DNA of 11,027 nucleotides from JAPLXD01 sp041661585 (GTDB taxonomy: Bacteria > Patescibacteriota > Minisyncoccia > Moranbacterales > UBA11712), in contig JBAZUC010000026.1 of NCBI GenBank assembly GCA_041661585.1, positions 1-11,027 on the forward strand, written 5' to 3'. Shown in pieces: positions 6,862-11,027 of this stretch. The notes beneath the pieces are model-generated. The model was not told the DNA's origin and searched no databases. It was given only the letters and a program-made list of their open reading frames with translations. Position 1 is the first letter of the stretch, and each line of letters begins with the position of its first letter. A program made the position numbers and the translations under genes.

Positions 6862-6891
6862 AAAAAAGGACTGACACCAAAGTGCCAGCCC
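6862..6891 (-). terminator. Intrinsic terminator after the degenerate carbonic-anhydrase-like gene
   Basis: Read on the minus strand, GGGCTGGCAC and GTGTCAGTCC form a 10-pair stem (two G:U) around the loop TTTG, followed by six T. It lies 13 nt after the stop codon at 6905. This is a textbook Rho-independent terminator and separates this gene from the leuS operon. Confidence 0.9.
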
Positions 6892-6904
6892 AATATAAAC
6901 GAGA

Positions 6905-7420
6905 TTAAGCTAAATTCAGAAAATAACTCCGCTGCTTGATTCCATCCTCCTCCAATAATTTGAAATGGATCAAATTGTGGATACGCGCGGGATCAAAAAA
7001 TGAATAGCCGCGGAAAAAATCCACGACTTCAAGAACCATGACCTCAACAATAAACTTCAAGCTATGGCCATATTTCGTCGCCATGCCACAGGGATCATGA
7101 AAGATGTTGAAAAGGGCTCTTGTCCCTTTGTGATCCATGCCCTCAATCATGGTGTCTACGAGCCCCCTCGCCATAGCCTCGTTGAAATTTCCATAGGATC
7201 GGGCAAACTGGAGTGGCCCGCCAAAAAACTGATTAAGGTTGGTTGGAATAATAGCCTTGATATGAGAATCAGCGTCAATCGTGTTGTCTGAACAAACGAT
7301 AGAGACGCCTCCCGCCACAGTGAGCATCATAAGCTCCTCATCCGTGAAAGGCACCAAAAGCCCGTTCCTTTTCATGTACCGCTTGTAGGCCAAAGATTCC
7401 AGTGAGAGGTATCCTGCCAT
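6905..7420 (-). CDS. Degenerate beta-carbonic-anhydrase-like protein
   Basis: A 171-residue cytoplasmic protein from the ATG at 7420. The frame stays open to a TTG at 7471 (188 residues), but that start would lie ~12 nt after the predicted transcription start with no SD, while the ATG has GGGGG 9 nt upstream. Not recognised at first sight, but the pattern fits a divergent beta-carbonic anhydrase: GGVSIVCSDNTIDADSHI resembles the CxDxR strand (Cys43, Asp45), QFFGGPLQFAR sits where the family has its RNAG-type loop, and FNIFHDPCGM gives the HxxCG pair (His108, Cys111). The Cys-to-His distance is 65 residues, the same as in the carbonic-anhydrase-like protein encoded at 9588-10031. The zinc ligands are therefore kept, but the CxDxR arginine that pairs with Asp is missing (CSDNT). 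Activity as a CO2 hydratase is doubtful; it may be a zinc-binding relative with another role. It is transcribed alone, with its own promoter and terminator. Confidence 0.7.
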   Translation of the reverse strand: MAGYLSLESLAYKRYMKRNGLLVPFTDEELMMLTVAGGVSIVCSDNTIDADSHIKAIIPTNLNQFFGGPLQFARSYGNFNEAMARGLVDTMIEGMDHKGTRALFNIFHDPCGMATKYGHSLKFIVEVMVLEVVDFFRGYSFFDPARIHNLIHFKLLEEDGIKQRSYFLNLA

Positions 7421-7489
7421 TTCTTCTTGCCCCCGATAAATTTTATAATTTTGTTGAGTCTCGAAAAACAATTCAAAGAACCAAATATA

Positions 7490-7518
7490 TTTATATCACT
7501 GCGATTGTATTTTGTCAA
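7490..7518 (-). promoter_or_regulatory. Near-consensus promoter for the 6905-7420 gene
   Basis: On the minus strand a perfect -35 TTGACA (7513-7518), a 17-nt spacer and a -10 TATAAA (7490-7495) preceded by TGA, an extended -10. Predicted start is near 7483, about 63 nt before the chosen ATG. The -35 box overlaps the last bases of the guaB terminator repeat. Confidence 0.8.
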
Positions 7519-7553
7519 GAGAAAAGCCCGGCCGCCTTTTGGCAACCGGACTT
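7514..7553. repeat. 40-bp perfect direct repeat, copy 1 (terminator plus -35 box)
   Basis: Identical over 40 bases to 9191-9230; identity stops abruptly on both sides. On the minus strand it holds a 13-pair hairpin, its T-rich tail, and the TTGAC of the next promoter. See the matching terminator and promoter entries. Confidence 0.95.
7519..7553 (-). terminator. Intrinsic terminator of guaB
   Basis: On the minus strand AAGTCCGGTTGCC pairs with GGCGGCCGGGCTT (13 pairs, three G:T) around an AAAA loop, and the descending arm runs into TTTTCTC. It lies 26 nt past the guaB stop. The same hairpin sequence ends the upstream unit at 9196-9230. Confidence 0.88.
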
Positions 7554-7579
7554 TGATGATTCTTCAAAAATACGACTTA

Positions 7580-9088
7580 TCATCCCCTACGATAGTTGGG
7601 AGGATCTTTGGTCATATACACTCCGTGCGGATGCGACTCTTTGAGTCCCTCCCCGGAAATACGGATGAAATCAGCTTTTCCTTGGAGCTCTTTGATGTTC
7701 GCCGCTCCGACATATCCCATGCCGGCGCGCAAGCCACCAAGAAGCTGATATAGAATTTCAGCAACTTCGCCCTTGAACGGCACTTCCCCCTCGACGCCTT
7801 CCGGAACCAATTTTCCGCGCGAACATTCCGGTTGTCTATAACGCTCGCGTGATGATTCGCTTTGTTCCATAGCGCTCAAGGAGCCCATGCCCCGATAGGA
7901 TTTCATGGGCATGCCATCCCGTATAATCACGTCTCCGGGCGATTCTTTTGTGCCGGCCAACAAATTTCCCAACATCACGGAGGATGCTCCGGCTCCGATG
8001 GCAATCGTGATATCGCCGGAATATTTCATCCCGCCGTCAGCGCAAATTGGCACATCAGAACCCCGAATTGCCGCTTCGCATTCGTGCACAGCCGAGACTT
8101 GAGGATGTCCAATTCCCGCGATCACTCTCGTCGTACAAATCGACCCGGGACCTTGCCCTACTTTGACACCGTCAGCCCCGGCCTTGACCAAACGCTTGGC
8201 AGATTTCCCTTCGGACACATTCCCAACAACCACATCAAGATCGGGAAATTGTTTTTTCAGCGTCTTGAGCATGCGATACACGGGTTCTGAATCTCCATGA
8301 GCCGTATCAATGACAATGACATCAACTCCTTTTTGAACGCACAGCTCTGCCCGCTCAAAATCTTCTTCTCCAACCCCAACCGCGGCTCCGACGAGCAGAT
8401 TTCCATTAGCGTCGAGATTGAAGTTGGCCGAGCTACCGGTCACAGCACGCTTGATGTCGGAAAAGACATACATCCCCTTCAGCTGTCCATCCGGGTCAAC
8501 GACCGGCAGAACCTTCTTTTTGTTCTTGCGCATAATTTCGAATACCTTTTCCAGCGGAAGATAGTCCGGTATAGAAAGCAGATCCTTCGACATCACCTCT
8601 GAAGCCGTTGCCAGCATATTCGAGCAGAACTCGAAATCATTGCTGGTCAAAAGACCGGCGATCTTTCCAAAGGCGTTGATTACCGGAAAGGTTTGGAATT
8701 GATATCCCTTTTCCTCAATCGTCCTTACGATGCTTTCCATCGTGTCGGTCTCACGGAATTGAATGGGCTTTTTGATGAGCCCGTTCAAATAGTATTTCAC
8801 CCGAGCCACTTGTCGAGCTTGCTCTATCGGCAAAAGAGCGCGGTGGAGTATTCCCAGTCCGCCCCGCTTTGCCATTTCGATAGCCATTTCCCACTCTGTC
8901 ACCGTATCCATTGGCGAACTCACAATGGGACAATTCAATGTGATATTGCGAGAAAATTTCGTCCGAAGTTCGACATCCACCGGCGCCACCTTGGAATATC
9001 CTGTTCGCAGACGGACATCGCCATATGACAGAGCCAGTCCCAAAACGGACATTTTTTTGAAAAATGCGTCTCTTTTCAAACGTTCCAT
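7580..9088 (-). CDS. guaB: Inosine-5'-monophosphate dehydrogenase (IMPDH)
   Basis: A 502-residue cytoplasmic enzyme that oxidises IMP to XMP with NAD, the committed step to GMP. The (beta/alpha)8 barrel begins with DVRLRTGYS and CPIVSSPMDTV (53-63). A CBS-domain pair occupies about residues 105-215, including ASEVMSKDLLSIP and KVLPVVDPDGQLKGM. Further on come VIDTAHGDS (259-267), the catalytic loop GQGPGSICTTR (311-321) with Cys318, CADGGMKYSGDI (349-360), RGMGSLSAM (399-407), and the mobile flap with KLVPEGVEG. The length is normal (485-505). The start ATG at 9088 is fixed by AAGGGGAGG 9 nt upstream, one of the strongest SDs in the window. It has its own promoter (9168-9195) and terminator, so it is a single-gene unit with a ~73-nt leader; I saw no purine riboswitch in that leader. 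The flanking carbonic-anhydrase-like genes have no known link to GMP synthesis. Confidence 0.98.
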   Translation of the reverse strand: MERLKRDAFFKKMSVLGLALSYGDVRLRTGYSKVAPVDVELRTKFSRNITLNCPIVSSPMDTVTEWEMAIEMAKRGGLGILHRALLPIEQARQVARVKYYLNGLIKKPIQFRETDTMESIVRTIEEKGYQFQTFPVINAFGKIAGLLTSNDFEFCSNMLATASEVMSKDLLSIPDYLPLEKVFEIMRKNKKKVLPVVDPDGQLKGMYVFSDIKRAVTGSSANFNLDANGNLLVGAAVGVGEEDFERAELCVQKGVDVIVIDTAHGDSEPVYRMLKTLKKQFPDLDVVVGNVSEGKSAKRLVKAGADGVKVGQGPGSICTTRVIAGIGHPQVSAVHECEAAIRGSDVPICADGGMKYSGDITIAIGAGASSVMLGNLLAGTKESPGDVIIRDGMPMKSYRGMGSLSAMEQSESSRERYRQPECSRGKLVPEGVEGEVPFKGEVAEILYQLLGGLRAGMGYVGAANIKELQGKADFIRISGEGLKESHPHGVYMTKDPPNYRRG

Positions 9089-9097
9089 TCGGCCAAA

Positions 9098-9106
9098 CCT
9101 CCCCTT
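9098..9106 (-). promoter_or_regulatory. Strong ribosome binding site of guaB
   Basis: The minus strand reads AAGGGGAGG, 9 nt before the guaB ATG. It fixes the start and contrasts with the SD-poor starts of the leuS operon. Confidence 0.85.
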
Positions 9107-9167
9107 TAGGCTGAAATTTTTGATAAATTGAAAAAGTGCTTGATTGCACCCTCCAGATAAGACCTTT

Positions 9168-9195
9168 ATTCTATCAAATCTTTCCAGTCAGTCAA
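9168..9195 (-). promoter_or_regulatory. Promoter of guaB
   Basis: On the minus strand a -35 TTGACT (9190-9195), a 16-nt spacer and a -10 TAGAAT (9168-9173) preceded by TGA (extended -10). Predicted start is near 9161. The TTGAC of the -35 lies inside the 40-bp repeat that also ends the upstream transcript. Confidence 0.78.
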
Positions 9196-9230
9196 GAGAA
9201 AAGCCCGGCCGCCTTTTGGCAACCGGACTT
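9191..9230. repeat. 40-bp perfect direct repeat, copy 2 (terminator plus -35 box)
   Basis: Second copy of the repeat at 7514-7553, with no mismatch in 40 bases. It is placed in the same way: after a gene's stop and immediately before the next promoter's spacer. The flanking spacer and -10 sequences differ between copies. Confidence 0.95.
9196..9230 (-). terminator. Intrinsic terminator of the carbonic-anhydrase-like two-gene unit
   Basis: The same 13-pair hairpin (arms at 9201-9213 and 9218-9230, four-base loop) and TTTTCTC tail as at guaB's end. It lies 28 nt after the stop of the 102-residue gene. Confidence 0.88.
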
Positions 9231-9258
9231 GGGAATATTACGTGATTGGAAAAAATAC

Positions 9259-9567
9259 CTAGAAATAGGACATACCGATGAATTCGACCGGATAAAATTC
9301 CACAATGCTGTTTATAAGCATAGTCCGGTTATGCCCTGCCGGATAAGGTTTCGCAAGAAAATAGACGAGCGGACAAAGGATTAGCAACTTCTGGATTTTC
9401 CCGGCAATTTCATCATAGTCCGGTCCGCATTCCTCGATTTTTCTTTGATTGCCATTACTGCACATTTTGGATGCACAGGTAAAAGACCAATTTTCCCCGG
9501 GATAGTCTTCGGAATTTTCCAACAAAACAACAAAACCCATTCTTGGACCTTCTTTTTCTCCGGCCAT
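9259..9567 (-). CDS. Unrecognised 102-residue protein, partner of the carbonic-anhydrase-like gene
   Basis: I do not recognise this family. The protein starts MAGEKEGPRMGFVVLLENSE and has four cysteines (31, 36, 47, 65), the first three within a 17-residue window (CASKMC...EEC) that could bind metal or form a disulfide. A hydrophobic stretch at about 60-71 (KLLILCPLVYFL) is too short and isolated to call a membrane helix with confidence. No signal peptide is seen. The real-gene evidence is strong: the ATG at 9567 has GGGAGG 5 nt upstream, it follows the carbonic-anhydrase-like gene by 20 nt, and a good intrinsic terminator follows its stop. It is most likely the second gene of a two-gene operon. 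A redox or metal-linked role is only suggested by the cysteines. Confidence 0.75.
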   Translation of the reverse strand: MAGEKEGPRMGFVVLLENSEDYPGENWSFTCASKMCSNGNQRKIEECGPDYDEIAGKIQKLLILCPLVYFLAKPYPAGHNRTMLINSIVEFYPVEFIGMSYF

Positions 9568-9572
9568 CTCTC

Positions 9573-9578
9573 CCTCCC
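9573..9578 (-). promoter_or_regulatory. Ribosome binding site of the 102-residue gene
   Basis: The minus strand reads GGGAGG, 5 nt before the ATG at 9567. It supports this small unrecognised frame as a translated gene and fixes its start. Confidence 0.75.
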
Positions 9579-9587
9579 GAGTGAAAT

Positions 9588-10031
9588 TCAGACTTGAATG
9601 AACTCAATATTTTCCCCCTCGTCCACCAATTTTGCATAGACGAGGACAACTTCCTTGCCAGGATAATATTTCAAAATTTTTTCTTTGGCGCTTTTGAGCT
9701 GGACCTCGTGGAATTTCTGTTCCGCTTCATCGTCGCCTTTGAATTCCTTCGATCCGCCGTATGCTCCGCAGTCGGCGTGATTCACAATGACGATACGCGC
9801 CGCGTGGTGCAGATCGCACGGAATGCCGATGCATTGCATTGGAACATCCGTTTCGCTTTGGCAATCGTTGATGACTTTGGCCGCGCCGGGCATTTTCGGA
9901 AAATCATATGACTTGATCCCCAGTTCTTCTTCGGCAAATTTCATCGTCTCTTTCCAAAAGCGAAAATCGATACAAGCAAGGACAACGGCTTCGCAGGAAT
10001 GGATGTTTTTATACTGAAATTTATATTTCAT
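9588..10031 (-). CDS. Beta-carbonic-anhydrase-like protein
   Basis: A 147-residue cytoplasmic protein with the beta-carbonic-anhydrase zinc-site plan: VVLACIDFRF gives CxDxR (Cys20, Asp22, Arg24), KMPGAAK (47-53) stands for the RNAG-type loop, and IVIVNHADCGAYGG gives HxxCG (His85, Cys88). In the family these three Cys/His ligands hold zinc, and the Asp-Arg pair gates the fourth position for CO2 hydration. The protein is shorter than typical enzymes (about 200-220 residues) and its sequence between the motifs is unlike the classic clades, so it belongs to a divergent branch; activity is plausible but unproven. The ATG at 10031 has no SD before it and the spacer upstream is very AT-rich. It is followed after 20 nt by the unrecognised 102-residue gene. 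A related degenerate protein is encoded at 6905-7420. Confidence 0.82.
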   Translation of the reverse strand: MKYKFQYKNIHSCEAVVLACIDFRFWKETMKFAEEELGIKSYDFPKMPGAAKVINDCQSETDVPMQCIGIPCDLHHAARIVIVNHADCGAYGGSKEFKGDDEAEQKFHEVQLKSAKEKILKYYPGKEVVLVYAKLVDEGENIEFIQV

Positions 10032-10145
10032 GGAAATAAATTAGTTTTTATTCGAATTTTAAGGGCTAAATTTGAAATTTTAAATCAATGACTAAATGTC
10101 TAAATTTAAAATTTTTTCATTTGGGATTTCATTTCAAATTTAAAA
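10032..10145. repeat. AT-rich intergenic spacer with short direct and inverted repeats
   Basis: The 114-nt spacer after atpC is built from variants of 'AAATTT'. AATTTTAAAT at 10076-10085 is inverted as ATTTAAAATT at 10104-10113, enclosing a weaker GAC/GTC pair. AAATTTGAAAT (from 10068) is inverted as ATTTCAAATTT (10131-10141). AATTTAAAATT occurs twice in direct order (about 10103 and 10138). It must hold the end of the atp transcript and the promoter of the carbonic-anhydrase-like gene, but I see no clear -35/-10 pair and only a weak AT-rich hairpin. Confidence 0.55.
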
Positions 10146-10586
10146 TTATTCTATCTTCATTCCTCTTCTCGTCAGATGCTTTCGCGCCACTTTGATGCGC
10201 GCCAGATTTTTTTCGAATATCGCCGCCGCCGTGGCAAATTCCGTTTCGTCCATGCGGATCTTTTCGTCTTTCAATTTTTCGGCGCGCTCTTTTGCCTCTT
10301 CAGCGCGCTTCACATCAATTTCTTCCGCTCTTTCCGCCGTATCAGCCAGGATTGTTATTTCGTTGCTTCGAACTTCAATCATTCCGCCAGAAACCGCCAT
10401 CGCAATCTCTTCGCCGCCTTTTCTCGCAACAAGCTCGCCAGCCTGAAGAACCGCGATCAGCGGAATGTGATTCGCCATCACGGTAATCTCGCCTTCCTGG
10501 GTAGGAAGGGAGAGTTGGTCAATTTCGTCTTCAAATACGGTTCGCTCGGGAGTAACGATTTTGAATTTAATCTTATTTTCTGCCAT
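10146..10586 (-). CDS. atpC: F1Fo ATP synthase epsilon subunit
   Basis: A 146-residue protein of the F1 central stalk; it couples rotation to catalysis and can inhibit ATP hydrolysis. The N-terminal beta-sandwich shows IKFKIVTPERTVFEDEIDQ (5-23), LPTQEGEITVMANHIPL (27-43, the family hallmark) and VSGGMIEVRSNEITILADTAERAEEID (65-91). It is followed by a charged two-helix C-terminal domain (from about 92) rich in Ala, Glu and Lys. The length matches the family (130-145). The ATG at 10586 shares its last base step with the atpD stop (TAATG), so translation is likely coupled. It is the last gene of the atp operon here, followed by an AT-rich spacer. Confidence 0.97.
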   Translation of the reverse strand: MAENKIKFKIVTPERTVFEDEIDQLSLPTQEGEITVMANHIPLIAVLQAGELVARKGGEEIAMAVSGGMIEVRSNEITILADTAERAEEIDVKRAEEAKERAEKLKDEKIRMDETEFATAAAIFEKNLARIKVARKHLTRRGMKIE

Positions 10587-11027
10587 TATTTTACTTCATC
10601 AATTGAACCTTTCATATAAAACGCTTGTTCGTTTTTGTCGTCATGACGCCCTTCCAGGATTTCTTTGAAACCGCGGATAGTGTCGGCAAGCTTCACATAC
10701 TTCCCTTCCGTCCCGGTGAATTGCTCGGCGACGAAGAACGGCTGGGACAAAAATTTCTGTATTTTTCGGGCGCGGTTCACGCTTTGCTTGTCCTCGTCCG
10801 ACAATTCTTCAACGCCCAGAATGGCAATGATGTCCTGGAGATCCTTGTATCTTTGCAAAACCTTCTGCACTCCGCGCGCCACGGCATAGTGTTCTTCACC
10901 AATGATCTTGGGATCGAGAATAGTCGAGGATGAATCGAGCGGATCAACCGCCGGATATATTCCCAGTTCCGAAAGTTGGCGGGACAAAACGACCGTTGAA
11001 TCAAGGTGCCCGAAAGTCGTCGCGGGA
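10586..11027 (-). CDS. atpD: F1Fo ATP synthase beta subunit, C-terminal part (cut by window edge)
   Basis: The frame enters from the window edge with no start; the visible 146 residues are the C-terminal third of the catalytic F1 beta subunit. It begins PATTFGHLDSTVVLSRQ, then LGIYPAVDPLDSSSTILDP, one of the most conserved stretches of the family, and goes on through QKVLQRYKDLQDIIAILG and ELSDEDKQ to FLSQPFFVAEQFTG. It ends GSIDEVK-stop. The Walker A and B motifs lie outside the window. An internal TTG at 10987 is not the true start. The order atpD-atpC is that of the usual bacterial atp operon (epsilon last), and the TAATG junction is typical of tight coupling. Confidence 0.97.
   Translation of the reverse strand, partial: PATTFGHLDSTVVLSRQLSELGIYPAVDPLDSSSTILDPKIIGEEHYAVARGVQKVLQRYKDLQDIIAILGVEELSDEDKQSVNRARKIQKFLSQPFFVAEQFTGTEGKYVKLADTIRGFKEILEGRHDDKNEQAFYMKGSIDEVK

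Noticed and set aside
7421..7471. TTG start at 7471 for the degenerate carbonic-anhydrase-like gene
   Set aside because: It lies about 12 nt from the predicted transcription start without an SD, whereas the ATG at 7420 has GGGGG at the same 9-nt spacing seen for guaB. It remains possible if initiation is leader-independent.
8751..9149. A frame opening with GTG directly after GGAGG in the guaB leader
   Set aside because: The GGAGG abuts the GTG with no spacing, the frame is shifted relative to guaB and overlaps it heavily, and guaB has full family motifs with its own strong SD.
9089..9161. Purine riboswitch in the guaB leader
   Set aside because: The leader is about 73 nt with only a 4-bp hairpin (GTGC/GCAC) and no conserved purine-riboswitch core that I can recognise.
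7514..9230. The two 40-bp repeats as transposon ends or a CRISPR array
   Set aside because: They are in direct orientation, flank a complete housekeeping gene with no transposase, and there are only two copies far apart; each fits a terminator far better.

Overview
The window looks like a compact chromosomal stretch from a small-genome bacterium, most plausibly of the Candidate Phyla Radiation (Patescibacteria/Parcubacteria-like). That placement is inferred from gene content, short spacers, A-rich and often SD-poor starts, and the style of the LeuRS, IMPDH and Nramp proteins; no marker proves it. TGA ends several genes and no gene needs TGA as a sense codon, which argues against the code-25 lineages (Gracilibacteria/Absconditabacteria). 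Every supported gene lies on the minus strand, so transcription runs from high to low coordinates.

Layout in transcription order: (1) the 3' end of the F1Fo ATP synthase operon, with atpD (partial, cut by the window edge) and atpC, joined by a TAATG stop-start overlap. (2) An AT-rich spacer with short repeats. (3) A two-gene unit: a beta-carbonic-anhydrase-like protein and an unrecognised 102-residue protein, ending in an intrinsic terminator. (4) guaB (IMP dehydrogenase), with its own promoter, strong SD and terminator. (5) A single gene for a second, degenerate carbonic-anhydrase-like protein, with a near-consensus promoter and its own terminator. (6) A probable six-gene operon: leuS, a secreted beta-helix protein, a YvcK/CofD-family protein, an Nramp-related metal transporter with an extra N-terminal domain, a PAP2/BcrC-like phosphatase, and the start of a Wzx-type flippase that runs off the window.

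The tail of the last operon (YvcK family, undecaprenyl-pyrophosphatase-like PAP2, flippase) points to cell-envelope and lipid-carrier work; leuS and guaB are housekeeping.

The most unusual items are: a remnant of a second leuS 5' end separated from the intact leuS by a double-palindrome insert; a perfect 40-bp repeat that serves both as terminator and as -35 box at two junctions, with a third junction built the same way from different sequence; two carbonic-anhydrase-like proteins on either side of guaB, one lacking the family arginine; and an Nramp-type transporter with a helix-turn-helix-like N-terminus and altered metal-site residues. I saw no CRISPR array, tRNA, rRNA, transposase or phage gene, and no stretch over 300 bases without a gene.
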